NCBI RefSeq assembly: GCF_000425345.1
Contig: NZ_AUDG01000001.1
Span: 62,001-126,000, forward strand
Length of the DNA stretch: 64,000 nt
Direction: 5' to 3'
Source of the DNA: Rheinheimera baltica DSM 14885
GTDB lineage: Bacteria; Pseudomonadota; Gammaproteobacteria; Enterobacterales; Alteromonadaceae
Made by a program: the position numbers and the translations under genes. Positions 55,598 to 64,000 of the stretch are shown in pieces; the stretch's first letter is position 1, and every line of letters starts with the position of its first letter. A model generated the notes under the pieces. The model was not told the origin of the DNA. It saw nothing but the letters and a program-made list of their open reading frames with translations, and did not search any database.

Positions 55598-56464
55598 ATG
55601 AAAATAACTCCAGATGACTACCGCGTACCACCCAACGAACCCGTTGACCTTTCGCAACGCCCCACCCTTGTTGAGCCAGCTTATGACTCGAAAAAAGCCT
55701 ACAAAAAAATGCTACAGGCGCAAGTTGACGAACTAAGTGAGTTGCAACGGCTGCACTATGCGTCTAACAAGCACGCTTTACTATTAATTTTTCAGGGCAT
55801 GGACACGGCAGGGAAAGACGGGGCAATTCGCCATGTGATGTCAGGTGTAAATCCACAGGGCTGCCAGGTATTTAGCTTTAAACAACCCAGCACCGAAGAG
55901 CTGGAACACGATTTTCTCTGGCGCACCACCAAGCGCCTGCCAGAGCGCGGACGCATCGGCATATTTAATCGCTCTTACTATGAGGAAGTATTGGTAGTTC
56001 GGGTTCACCCACCGTTGTTGAAGGCGCAGGGGTTTTCCGCCGATGCCATCGCCGGGCATCCTATCTGGGAAGAACGCTTCAAGTCGATCACAGATCTGGA
56101 AGCGCATCTGCACACTAATGGCACGCGGGTGATTAAGTTTTTCCTGCACCTGTCTAAGGAAGAACAGCGCCAACGGTTTCTTGCACGCATCGATGAGCCG
56201 GAGAAAAATTGGAAGTTCAGCACGGCTGATATCAAAGAACGCGCGCACTGGGACGACTATATGCGTGCATATCAGGCCTGCCTTAGTGCCACCAGCACTG
56301 AACAGTCACCCTGGTTTGTTATTCCGGCCGATGATAAAAAAAATGCCCGGTTGATTATCTCGCAGATTATCGTCGACTCGCTAAACAATCTGAACATGAG
56401 CTACCCCAAAGTTAGCGCGGCTCGGCGTAAGGAATTGCTAAAACTGCGCGAGCAACTCGAATAA
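55598..56464 (+). CDS. ppk2: Polyphosphate kinase 2 family protein
   Basis: The protein has 288 residues. Walker A is [20 protein letters not shown], Walker B and lid are [19 protein letters not shown], and [29 protein letters not shown] is the conserved lid-distal block. The single-domain form phosphorylates nucleoside mono- or diphosphates with polyphosphate. The subclass looks nearer to the PPK2 group that acts on AMP/ADP (class III-like), but I could not test this. AAGGAGA lies upstream. The gene appears monocistronic. Confidence 0.9.
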   Translation: MKITPDDYRVPPNEPVDLSQRPTLVEPAYDSKKAYKKMLQAQVDELSELQRLHYASNKHALLLIFQGMDTAGKDGAIRHVMSGVNPQGCQVFSFKQPSTEELEHDFLWRTTKRLPERGRIGIFNRSYYEEVLVVRVHPPLLKAQGFSADAIAGHPIWEERFKSITDLEAHLHTNGTRVIKFFLHLSKEEQRQRFLARIDEPEKNWKFSTADIKERAHWDDYMRAYQACLSATSTEQSPWFVIPADDKKNARLIISQIIVDSLNNLNMSYPKVSAARRKELLKLREQLE

Positions 56465-56578
56465 ACCGGAGCAGCATTAGACCACTTATTTTCTATCGCA
56501 CAACTCAGTCTGGCTTTCAAAGCAGTACTGTGTGCGTCGCTAAGCAAAGTGCTTTGTAATAAAGCTGCACCGCAGTAG

Positions 56579-56609
56579 TTGACCTTACCATCGTGGTAAG
56601 CTTTAACCT
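56579..56609 (+). promoter_or_regulatory. CueR-type promoter/operator of copA
   Basis: TTGACC (-35) and TAACCT (-10) are separated by 19 bases, the long spacer typical of MerR-family promoters. Between them CTTACCA TCG TGGTAAG is a perfect 7-bp inverted repeat (56584-56600). This matches the CueR operator layout of copA promoters. Copper-bound CueR would twist the promoter into an active shape. Confidence 0.88.
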
Positions 56610-56645
56610 TGTGCTACGTTACTGAAGAGAAATGAGGGTTGAACA

Positions 56646-59039
56646 ATGAGTGATTCCGTACAACTGCACATTAAAGGCATGAGCTGCGCGTCCTGCGTTG
56701 GCCGTATTGAAAAAGCACTAAAGCAGGTTGACGGTGTCAGCAGCGCCAGCGTTAATTTAGCCAATGAAACCGCCACTGTTATCGGTACCGCCACTGTTTC
56801 CGCACTGGCCAATGCCATCACCAACGCCGGATATCAGTTAAAGCAGCGCCAGCAGCAGTATGGCGTTACCGGCATGACCTGCGCTTCTTGCGCCGGCAGG
56901 GTGGAAAAAGCGCTGCTCAAGGTGCAGGGCGTAGTAAACGCACAGGTGAACCTGGCAACAGAGCAAGTAAGCTTAACACTGCTTGATGCCGTGAACATGG
57001 AGCAATTACAACAAGCACTGGCAGGGTCTGGCTATACGTTGGTTGAAAAAGATCAGACAGATAATTCAGCAAAAGCAGACACTCTGCCATTTTATCGCCA
57101 ACCATGGTTTCCGGTATTGGGCCCTGCCGTGCTGACACTTCCGCTGATCCTGCCAATGCTGGGTATGCTATTTGGCGTGGACTGGATGTTACCCGCTCTG
57201 TGGCAATGGATGCTGGCTACGCCGGTGCAGTTTTACTTTGGTGCACGTTTTTACAAAGGCGGCTGGAGCGCGCTAAAAGCCGGCACCGGCAACATGGACT
57301 TGCTGGTTGCGCTGGGCACCAGCGCAGCCTACGGCTTATCACTTTATTTGTGGTTAACGTTCGATGGCCAGCATGGCGCGGCGCATCTGTATTTTGAAAG
57401 CAGTGCTGCAGTACTGACACTGGTTATACTGGGTAAATGGCTTGAACACCGCGCCAAGCGGCGCACCACCGATGCACTGCGGGCGCTGGAAAACCTTAAA
57501 CCGACTGAAGCCAGAGTAAAGCGTGACGACACATGGCAAATGGTTGCCGCAGCATCGATACAAAGTGGCGAAATCGTGCAGGTGAAACCGGGCGAGCGCA
57601 TTGCTGTCGATGGCGAAGTGCTTAGCGGCGATAGCAGTGTTGACGAAGCGCAGATCAGTGGCGAGAGCTTACCACTGCACAAAAGCAGCGGCGACAAAGT
57701 GGTTGGCGGTGCCATAAACCTCGATGGCGTGTTGGAACTGCGCGCCACCAGCGTGGGTGCGGAATCAACACTGGCGAAAATTATTAACCTGGTAGAGCAG
57801 GCGCAAGGTGCCAAAGCACCGGTGCAGGCACTGGTTGATAAAATTAGCGCCATTTTTGTGCCGGTGGTACTGCTGGTCGCGCTGGTAACGTTATTAGGCT
57901 GGGGCTTTAGCACCGGTAACTGGGCACAGGGCATTTTAAACGCCGTTGCGGTGTTGGTTATTGCCTGCCCATGCGCTTTAGGCCTGGCAACACCGGCAGC
58001 AATTATGGCTGGCACTGGCACCGCCGCCCGCCACGGCATACTGGTAAAAGATGCTATCGCACTGGAGCAAGCCACCCAAATAGACTATGTGGTATTTGAC
58101 AAAACCGGCACCTTAACCGAAGGCAAGCCTGAACTGGTGCAGTTTACTGCAATAACTGGCAGCGAAACCGAACTACTCACTCTGGCCGTATCGTTACAAC
58201 AACATAGCGAGCATCCACTGGCCAAAGCCGTGCTGGTCAAGGCTGAGCAGGATAATGTTTCTGCTGTCGATACCCGCGACTTTTCAGTGGTCGCCGGTAA
58301 AGGCGTTAAAGCAAAAGTGGATGGTACCCAGTTTATGCTAGGTAGTAGCCATTGGATGCGCGAGCTGGGGCTTGAGCTGCCGGTTGACCTTATCAACGCC
58401 AAAGGGGCCTCTGTGTCGTGGCTGGCAAAAACACCGGCCGATAATCCCGAACTAAAACCAGAGCAAAAACCAGAGCTGCTCGGCTTGCTGTGCTTTAACG
58501 ACACCTTAAAACCGCATGCCAAAAAAGCGGTGGCGCAACTGCAGAAGCAAGGCATTAAAGTAGCGATGCTGACCGGCGATAACAAAGCCAATGCCGAAGG
58601 GGTTGCCGCTGAACTGAAGCTGGATAATTATCAGGCTGAAGTATTACCGGCCGACAAAGCCAGCTTTATTAAGCAGTGCCAAAAAGACGGCCATCAGGTT
58701 GCCATGGTGGGCGATGGCATTAACGATGCTCCGGCACTGGCACAGGCCGATTTAGGCATAGCGATGGCAACAGGTACTGAAGTGGCGGTTAGTGCGGCGG
58801 CCATCACCTTAATGCGCGGTGAACCCGCACTGGTGGGCGCCGCGCTGACGATTGCCGGTAAAACCTACCGCAAAATTCAGCAAAACTTGTTTTGGGCGTT
58901 TATTTTTAACACCGTGGGCATTCCACTGGCCGCGCTGGGTTATTTAAACCCGATTATTGCCGGCGCAGCGATGGCCAGCAGCAGTTTAATTGTGGTCAGT
59001 AACGCCTTGTTATTACAACGCTGGAAAATGCAGGAGTAA
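56646..59039 (+). CDS. copA: Copper-exporting P1B-type ATPase
   Basis: The protein has 797 residues. Two N-terminal heavy-metal domains carry GMSCASC (about 11-17) and GMTCASC (about 77-83). Membrane helices precede a CPC motif (ACPCALGLATPAA, Cys441) and the phosphorylated Asp485 in DKTGTLTEGKP; GDGINDAPALAQAD is the hinge. It exports Cu(I) from the cytoplasm. The upstream region has an intact CueR-type promoter. A cueR-like stub follows the stop. Confidence 0.96.
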   Translation: MSDSVQLHIKGMSCASCVGRIEKALKQVDGVSSASVNLANETATVIGTATVSALANAITNAGYQLKQRQQQYGVTGMTCASCAGRVEKALLKVQGVVNAQVNLATEQVSLTLLDAVNMEQLQQALAGSGYTLVEKDQTDNSAKADTLPFYRQPWFPVLGPAVLTLPLILPMLGMLFGVDWMLPALWQWMLATPVQFYFGARFYKGGWSALKAGTGNMDLLVALGTSAAYGLSLYLWLTFDGQHGAAHLYFESSAAVLTLVILGKWLEHRAKRRTTDALRALENLKPTEARVKRDDTWQMVAAASIQSGEIVQVKPGERIAVDGEVLSGDSSVDEAQISGESLPLHKSSGDKVVGGAINLDGVLELRATSVGAESTLAKIINLVEQAQGAKAPVQALVDKISAIFVPVVLLVALVTLLGWGFSTGNWAQGILNAVAVLVIACPCALGLATPAAIMAGTGTAARHGILVKDAIALEQATQIDYVVFDKTGTLTEGKPELVQFTAITGSETELLTLAVSLQQHSEHPLAKAVLVKAEQDNVSAVDTRDFSVVAGKGVKAKVDGTQFMLGSSHWMRELGLELPVDLINAKGASVSWLAKTPADNPELKPEQKPELLGLLCFNDTLKPHAKKAVAQLQKQGIKVAMLTGDNKANAEGVAAELKLDNYQAEVLPADKASFIKQCQKDGHQVAMVGDGINDAPALAQADLGIAMATGTEVAVSAAAITLMRGEPALVGAALTIAGKTYRKIQQNLFWAFIFNTVGIPLAALGYLNPIIAGAAMASSSLIVVSNALLLQRWKMQE

Positions 59040-59043
59040 CGGT

Positions 59044-59097
59044 ATGGCCAACTTATTAACCATCGGCGATGCTGCGGCAAATGCGGCTGACAAATGA
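59044..59097 (+). pseudogene. Truncated cueR-like (MerR family) stub
   Basis: Five bases after the copA stop, an ATG opens a 17-residue frame reading MANLLTIGDAAANAADK and then TGA. The first ten residues match the N-terminus of MerR/CueR proteins (M..L.TIGDAA). copA-cueR is a common gene order. The sequence after the stop does not continue as the helix-turn-helix in any frame that I could read. It is best explained as a cueR gene destroyed by deletion. A chance match to so short a stretch remains possible. Confidence 0.5.
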
Positions 59098-59118
59098 CAT
59101 CAGGTGCTAAGGACTGAT

Positions 59119-59322
59119 TTACTCAAATGCCGGTTTAGCTTGCCCGCCCATTTTTTTCAACAGCATGGCCATGGGGCAAAAGCCGGTAAATGACGACTGC
59201 AGCAAGTTAAGCCCAACAAACGCCGTTACCCACAACCAATACACACTGTGCAGTTGAGACAGCAATAAACTGGCTACGACTACTGCACCCGCAAAACGAA
59301 TAACCCAACGATCAATATTCAT
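59119..59322 (-). CDS. DUF2892 (YgaP-like transmembrane) protein
   Basis: The protein has 67 residues from the ATG at 59322 (AGGTG seven bases upstream). Two helices (WVIRFAGAVVVASLLLSQL, YWLWVTAFVGLNLLQSSF) are followed by FTGFCPMAMLLKKMG, the DUF2892 signature. Such proteins accompany rhodanese and metal-stress genes. It points towards copA and lies just beyond the cueR stub. Confidence 0.82.
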   Translation of the reverse strand: MNIDRWVIRFAGAVVVASLLLSQLHSVYWLWVTAFVGLNLLQSSFTGFCPMAMLLKKMGGQAKPAFE

Positions 59323-60205
59323 AATAAGCACCTGTTTAATAAAAAACAGACTGACAATGTCATGCCCCTGCTACTAACGATGGCTTGCTAATAACCCGCG
59401 CATGGATCCCTTCAGCATGCAGTTGTTCATAGGCCGCAACACACAGCGTCACCTCAAGGCTGCCGCATTATCGCAAAACAAGATAGTTCGTAAGGTAGGT
59501 TACTTTGCTATGCGCCCGGCGCGTGTTAACGTGCGTGTTAGTGCCTTACTTACCTTACGTAAAATACCACCAGCAGGCGGCGTGGCATGGGTAACAATGG
59601 GGTCCGCGTCAATCTGGTTTTTAATCAGTAGGTTATTTTTTATCACCGGCACCACCAGGGCGCTAGGCCAATAAGGATTAATGGCTAAATCAGTGGCTGT
59701 GTTAGCCGTGCCATGACCATCGCTGTTGTTATCATCACGACGGTTATCATCACTGCTATTCATATTGGTTACTCAGAATGGATGCAAGACACGTAAATGT
59801 GCTGGCATGAACAACCAAGCTAACAGATCCCCTCTGGCGAATATGTGCGATAACGCACTTACCCCGGATATTACCCCTGTATCGCAAGCAAGTGAATGCT
59901 TCAAACACAGCAAAAGCTGTGACTTTGTAAGGCATCGATATTTCCACAGCAGCGATTAAAACGGCCGCCAAAAAAAGCACCTGAAACAGCAACTTGCAGT
60001 GGCTAGTAACTATCATTTGCCGTTTGCTGCTCAAAGTTTTACAGCGTTATGATGAACTTGTGAACTTACGCACATTCACAAAGCAGCGAGCTGGTAAGAG
60101 TCTGCCAGGCAAATACCTGGTTGCGCACCGTCATTCTTGCTCCACAGCATTTAATTGAATTAAAAAACAAAAATTTACCAAGACGCACGTTTGCACAGTG
60201 CATAA
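59323..60205. other. Gene-poor region between the copper locus and the right-hand cluster
   Basis: About 880 bp without a convincing gene. Two overlapping frames, one per strand (59402-59674 plus, 59500-59763 minus), lack recognisable motifs, signal peptides or good start sites. The stretch probably holds decayed sequence. Confidence 0.5.
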
Positions 60206-60400
60206 ATAGCAAAAGAAGCGGGCTTTAGCCTCCAGCAACGACAGCAGTTAAGCTGGCGCTGGCAGCCGGAGACAATTACACAGCTGGAGCAATTGTTGCA
60301 AATGATCACGCTCGGATATCACCTGACCTCAGAGGTACGGCAACAACTCATGGCAGGACTACCTACAATCACCCTGGATTTTTATCAAAAACAGCACTGA
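60206..60400 (+). pseudogene. Unidentified gene tail without a start
   Basis: After an in-frame TAA at 60203-60205, 64 codons stay open to TGA at 60398-60400 with protein-like composition (SLQQRQQLSWRWQPETITQ, LEQLLQMITLGYHLTSEV, LPTITLDFYQKQH). There is no start codon near its beginning. Its end runs 32 bases into the 3' end of the convergent KS-like gene. I read it as the C-terminus of a lost gene cut by the rearrangement that placed the right-hand cluster here. I cannot name the family. Confidence 0.4.
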
Positions 60401-61103
60401 TATCCAGCACCAACTGGTTATATTCGTGTTGGTGCCTATAGTTCCAGTTTTCACCTGGCGGCAACTGCTGTAACTGGGTCAGCGACTGACAAATATCCAG
60501 CCAGCTTTGACTGCGATCAACCGGTTGTGCCTGATGGGTAGCAGCAGGTGCGCGGCACACCGATATTTTCGGCGACAAACCATCCCCGGCCGACGCCAGG
60601 AGCCGAAACCATAAACCCCGTCCCGGTTCTGACCAGAAGATCCGCTCTTCCCTGTCCGAACCGCCCTGGAATTGATTTAACGAAAATACCCAGACTTCCT
60701 GGTATTGGCAGGCGCGCATGGCTTTTTCAGCATACTCCAGGGCACTGAACACCACGCCGGGACCATTTTCACTGACCGCCATGGTCTCAGTGGCAGCAGC
60801 ATCAAACATGGCACAAATGGTGGTTACCAGCGCATTGCCAACCCTGGTGTCTAAATCCGGCATCCAGTAAGACAAGATAATCAAATCCGGTCGCCCATGC
60901 GGAGCTAATGCCGCCACCATCTCAGTATGAGAGGGTACGTAGCTGGCATTGATAATTGCCTGCTCCTGCTCAGTGGCGTGTGTTAATTCAACCGTACCAA
61001 GCGCCGATAATTGCTCCAGATAATGGCGGGTGCCTTCATAGTTCATCCGGACACTGCCTTGGCCAACCGGAAATAACTGACTGCGCAGCTCTTTTAAATA
61101 CAT
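60369..61103 (-). CDS. KAS-III-fold partner protein lacking the catalytic Cys (PqsB-like)
   Basis: The start is ATG 61103 (AAGGA upstream), giving 244 residues; a longer frame would run into the neighbouring gene. The middle reads like a thiolase-fold N-half: YWMPDLDTRVGNALVTTICAMF, then AVSENGPGVVFSALEYAEKAM, then VWVFSLNQF. Aligned with the KAS-III-like protein upstream (AITQGSCAAGIMALKYAENLL), the catalytic Cys is replaced by Pro115. It is shorter than a full ketosynthase and its last ~100 residues diverge. A small inactive KS-fold subunit beside an active one recalls PqsB with PqsC. It is the last gene of the minus-strand operon. The assignment rests on this motif alignment only. Confidence 0.6.
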   Translation of the reverse strand: MYLKELRSQLFPVGQGSVRMNYEGTRHYLEQLSALGTVELTHATEQEQAIINASYVPSHTEMVAALAPHGRPDLIILSYWMPDLDTRVGNALVTTICAMFDAAATETMAVSENGPGVVFSALEYAEKAMRACQYQEVWVFSLNQFQGGSDREERIFWSEPGRGLWFRLLASAGDGLSPKISVCRAPAATHQAQPVDRSQSWLDICQSLTQLQQLPPGENWNYRHQHEYNQLVLDISAVFDKNPG

Positions 61104-61138
61104 CGGAAAATCCTTCTGATCAATGGTGCAAAATCCGC

Positions 61139-62065
61139 TTAGTGACGGATTAACGCTGAGGTATAAAAGAAGCCGGTACCGGTGGACAATAACAGGCACA
61201 AATCGCCTTTTTTGATTTTCCCTTCGTCACGGGCCGTACAATAATTGATAAAATTATCAGCGGTAAAACAATGGCCAATTTTCGGCACGTTATCGACATA
61301 GATCATCGACTTGTTGATCCCTAAATGATTTGCCACCGTTTTCCAGGATGATTTGTTGGTGATCGGCGGCAAAATCAGCGTCAGATCAGCCAGTTCATAA
61401 CCGGACTTACCAATACTATCAACGACAAACTGCTTCAGTAAATCCAGGCTGTCTTTTCTGAATTCTTCCAACACCTTCGGGTCGCCAAACCCCATATGAA
61501 AACGACTGTCGATTTTCATATGTGTGTTCAGCACTTTCGATTTCGTGCCATTGCGGGTAATTAAAGCGGCAGAAGCAGCATCACCGGTAATGGCTGTACC
61601 CGGCTGTTTGCGCCAGTTACCAAAACTTCGATCGCCCGAAAGAATAATGATCGCTTCATCATCGTTGGCCTCATGCAACAGGTTTTCAGCGTACTTTAAT
61701 GCCATAATTCCGGCCGCACAGCTGCCCTGCGTAATGGCCATCGCATTACATTCAGACAGACCATACTGTTGCACCAGCTCGTTTAATAACGGTTGCAACG
61801 GCGCCTGATTACAGCCAACTGTGTGCGTGTATAGCAGATGGGTAATTTTGTAACCGGTATATGCCGGGCTTACCACAAGCTGATCCAAAGCCCCTTGTAA
61901 TAACTTGATCAATGGCAATTGTGGATCGTATGCCACTTTGCTCTGGCCCAGAAAAGTGGTGTGTACAAAAATATCTTCATCACTGAGCTGCAATTCACTT
62001 TTGAGATCCGCAATAGCAACACGGCGTTCGGGCACAAAACAGACTAGTTCTTCAATACCTATCAT
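61139..62065 (-). CDS. KAS-III-like (FabH/PqsC-type) acyl-condensing or acyl-transfer enzyme
   Basis: The protein has 308 residues, the normal FabH length. The fold is clear from MIGIEELVCFVPERRV, LLYTHTVGCNQAP, ITQGSCAAGIMALKYAENLL (Cys116), GDAASAALITRNG and the C-terminal LLLSTGTGFFYTSALIRH. Aligning the C-terminus with E. coli FabH puts Pro234 (LPPITN) at the catalytic His244 position and His265 (KIGHCFTADN) at Asn274. The Cys-His-Asn triad is thus altered to Cys-Pro-His. Similar changes occur in PqsC and in acyltransferase-type KAS-III enzymes. It lies 56 bp after the ligase gene and 35 bp before its partner. Confidence 0.82.
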   Translation of the reverse strand: MIGIEELVCFVPERRVAIADLKSELQLSDEDIFVHTTFLGQSKVAYDPQLPLIKLLQGALDQLVVSPAYTGYKITHLLYTHTVGCNQAPLQPLLNELVQQYGLSECNAMAITQGSCAAGIMALKYAENLLHEANDDEAIIILSGDRSFGNWRKQPGTAITGDAASAALITRNGTKSKVLNTHMKIDSRFHMGFGDPKVLEEFRKDSLDLLKQFVVDSIGKSGYELADLTLILPPITNKSSWKTVANHLGINKSMIYVDNVPKIGHCFTADNFINYCTARDEGKIKKGDLCLLLSTGTGFFYTSALIRH

Positions 62066-62121
62066 GATGTTACTCTCTGATTAACCACAATGACCGCACC
62101 GGACATACCGATGAGGTTGCT

Positions 62122-63609
62122 CTATGCTGCTTTGGTCAGTTGTGAAACATCGACCTTGCCATTATTCGACAGCGGCATCTGCTGCAAGAACTGAATTTCG
62201 GCAAACATATAATCAGCATCGACATGCTGCTGCAGCCAGGTTTTAAATTCATCCTGCGCTTGTTTCGTCTGCTCGACCAACACCACAAACAGCTTGGCAA
62301 TTTCGTTGTCGTAACTGTCTTTCACACCAGCCACCAGACAAATTTCCACAGCCGGATTCTTATAGACAATCGTTTCCATATCGCGGGGATATATACAGAA
62401 ACCTCGCTGTTTAATCAGATCTTTGACCCGGCCCTTGAAGTACAGAAAACCATCTGCGTCCTGCATAAACAAATCACCAGTGGCCAACCAGTTATCATCG
62501 CGATAACGACCGGCTACAACTTTGGCCCCGGCATCATTTTGCAGGTTAAAATATCGCTGGAACACCGAGGTACCCCGAACAAACAATTGTCCAACCTCAC
62601 CGCTTGGCAACTCCTCCAGCACCACCCTGTTATGTTCGGTTGCCACTTCACGGAAAATTTTGGCATCAAGACCAGGCATTGGGATCCCAACCGAATCGCT
62701 CTTTTCACCGAGATATCCCGCAGGTAAATACGACACCCGTTTTGATTCGGTCAAACCATACATTTTCACCACCTCAGCACCGATGAACTGTTGTTTTAAA
62801 CCAAGTGCGGTGTGCGACGGAAACACCCCGCCGGTGCTCGTAATTAAACGCACACCGTTGATTTTCTTATTAAAGCGTTCCAGATATTTGTGCAAGCTGC
62901 TGGCCAGTGCCGGAATTAACGGTAATACCGTAATGCCGCGTTTTTCGACAATATTCAGCAGGCTGATTGGATTAATGGTTTTGCGACACATCACCAGCTG
63001 ACAGCCGGTCGCAAGACAGAAGAACAACTGATACAGGCCATAATCAAACGACAGCGGCGAAATCAGCATAATGCGATCACTTTGCCGAATTTGTAGGTAG
63101 CCTAGAATTGAACGCAGCGCCGAAATCACATTGGCATGTGTCAACATGATGCCTTTAGGCTTACCGGTACTGCCGGACGTATAAATAATCAAAGCCAGGT
63201 CAACCCCCGTCAGCCGGGGCTGGGTCAAATAATGAAAGGCAGGTGGCACCACGGCATGCAATTGTTGCGTGGTGACAGGTTTTAAGCTGCGCGCTTCCGG
63301 GTCAAGTACAAAATCTGCACCACAGTCATCTATAATATTTTGCAGGGCCGCTTCAGACATCTCCCTTTTGGCTGGCACAACCACACCACCAAGCTGCCAC
63401 ACCGACAACAAAGCCGCGACCGTTTCCAGCGTGTTGGAAACCATCACTACAACTTTCTGCTGATGCTGGAGCGGATGGCAATACTTTGCGGCCAGTTCCA
63501 GCTCTGCTGTAAAAGAACAGCCATCATCGGCTTCAGTGCTGATACAACCGCTGAAGTTGCCATTAAGAACCGGAGTAATTAAGTCTTTTAAAGTAAAAAT
63601 GTTGTCCAT
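62122..63609 (-). CDS. AMP-forming acyl/aryl-acid ligase
   Basis: The protein has 495 residues from the ATG at 63609 (AGGA seven bases upstream); a TTG six bases out is rejected. ANL-superfamily motifs: IIYTSGSTGKPKGIMLTHANV, YGLTESKRVSYLPAG, WLATGDLFMQDADGFLYFKGRVKDLIKQRGFCIYPRD and the catalytic Lys in SNNGKVDVSQL. It would activate a carboxylic acid as its adenylate and load it on CoA or a carrier protein. No carrier gene is visible in the sequenced part. In a PqsABC-like reading it plays the PqsA role. The substrate is unknown. Confidence 0.88.
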   Translation of the reverse strand: MDNIFTLKDLITPVLNGNFSGCISTEADDGCSFTAELELAAKYCHPLQHQQKVVVMVSNTLETVAALLSVWQLGGVVVPAKREMSEAALQNIIDDCGADFVLDPEARSLKPVTTQQLHAVVPPAFHYLTQPRLTGVDLALIIYTSGSTGKPKGIMLTHANVISALRSILGYLQIRQSDRIMLISPLSFDYGLYQLFFCLATGCQLVMCRKTINPISLLNIVEKRGITVLPLIPALASSLHKYLERFNKKINGVRLITSTGGVFPSHTALGLKQQFIGAEVVKMYGLTESKRVSYLPAGYLGEKSDSVGIPMPGLDAKIFREVATEHNRVVLEELPSGEVGQLFVRGTSVFQRYFNLQNDAGAKVVAGRYRDDNWLATGDLFMQDADGFLYFKGRVKDLIKQRGFCIYPRDMETIVYKNPAVEICLVAGVKDSYDNEIAKLFVVLVEQTKQAQDEFKTWLQQHVDADYMFAEIQFLQQMPLSNNGKVDVSQLTKAA

Positions 63610-63618
63610 GATCAAGTC

Positions 63619-64000
63619 CTATTCCCACTTAAATGTTTTAACTGAAATGCCGAATGCAATCAGGCACATCGCCGACAAAACTAAAAAATCCTGTGAGTTT
63701 TCGAGCAGGCTTTCACCATAAAAAAGCTGTGACTCGATTAAATCAAACAGATAACTCGCCGGTAAGGTCTGAGAAATAACCGCTAGCCAATCCGGGAAAA
63801 ATGTTTTTGGAAAAGTTGAACCGCTCAGAAAAATCATGATTAGAAATATCGCATTGGCGATGGCTATCGCCGTTTGAGGACGACTGCACAAATTAGCAAT
63901 AATAATTCCCACTGAACTAAACAAGACGCTGCCGATAAAAATCAATAACAATACCGAAAAGAAATTGCCATTTGGGTAGACCGAAAAAAGCACAGCTGCG
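63619..64000 (-). CDS. ABC-2 type transporter permease (C-terminal part)
   Basis: The frame is open at the right edge and ends at 63619, so only the last ~127 residues are visible. Three to four hydrophobic helices are present (VLLLIFIGSVLFSSVGIIIANL, AIAIANAIFLIMIFLSGSTFPK, FLVLSAMCLIAFGISVKTF). The block ANAIFLIMIFLSGSTFPKTFFPDWLAVISQTLPASYLFDLI matches the ABC-2 permease signature. Its stop is nine bases from the ligase start, so it belongs to the biosynthetic operon and probably exports the product. Confidence 0.85.
   Translation of the reverse strand, partial: AAVLFSVYPNGNFFSVLLLIFIGSVLFSSVGIIIANLCSRPQTAIAIANAIFLIMIFLSGSTFPKTFFPDWLAVISQTLPASYLFDLIESQLFYGESLLENSQDFLVLSAMCLIAFGISVKTFKWE

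Noticed and set aside
59402-59763. Two opposing frames (90 and 87 residues) in the copper-cluster gap
   Set aside because: They overlap on opposite strands and neither has recognisable motifs, a signal peptide or a convincing start.

Overview
The window comes from a gammaproteobacterial chromosome. The protein families, the ilvGMDA and cys operon layouts and the intergenic repeats point to the Alteromonadales/Chromatiaceae side (Rheinheimera, Alishewanella or Arsukibacterium type). That placement is a judgement from family resemblance and was not tested by a search. I saw no tRNA, rRNA, CRISPR array, prophage or insertion sequence.

Layout. (a) 1-9.4 kb, minus strand: a lipid-type biosynthesis and export operon. 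It encodes a sterol-desaturase-family oxygenase, an MMPL/RND exporter, a LolA-like periplasmic protein, a DUF1302-like outer-membrane barrel and a partial megasynthase with the domain order fatty-acyl-AMP ligase, carrier protein, thioester reductase, adenylation domain. (b) 9.9-14.6 kb: a small periplasmic protein with a TonB-box-like motif, an SPFH/NfeD membrane pair, a matrixin-type metalloprotease and an ABC exporter. (c) 14.9-21.4 kb: a LysR regulator divergent from a tightly overlapping operon dabB-dabA-(zinc-ribbon protein)-sua5, which links a putative inorganic-carbon importer to a bicarbonate-consuming tRNA-modification enzyme. (d) 21.4-40.2 kb: assimilatory sulfur metabolism in two blocks (cysJIH; cysG-cysDN-SLC13-cysC-cysQ), separated by a cupin/DUF2867 gene with a divergent ArsR gene, a glycosyltransferase and ahpC-ahpF. 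(e) 40.2-46 kb: rsuA, a DUF4105 (Lnb-like) protein with a small lipoprotein, a CsgG-like lipoprotein, a START-domain protein, GlsB and DUF1289. (f) 46.1-52.3 kb: ilvGMDA with an attenuator leader peptide and a 278-bp tandem repeat between ilvD and ilvA. (g) 52.4-59.3 kb: membrane proteins, DUF2059, an outer-membrane protein, polyphosphate kinase 2 and copA. (h) 60.4-64 kb, minus strand: a second biosynthetic operon with an ABC-2 permease, an AMP-forming ligase, a KAS-III-like enzyme and a smaller KS-fold partner without the catalytic Cys. This set recalls the PqsA/PqsC/PqsB division of labour.

Several decayed genes are visible: a phosphoketolase C-terminus, an outer-membrane barrel C-terminus, a 17-residue cueR-like stub after copA (whose CueR-type promoter is intact), and an unidentified 64-codon tail next to the right-hand cluster. 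The most promising candidates for undescribed biology are the two biosynthetic operons at the window edges and the DAB/zinc-ribbon/Sua5 operon.
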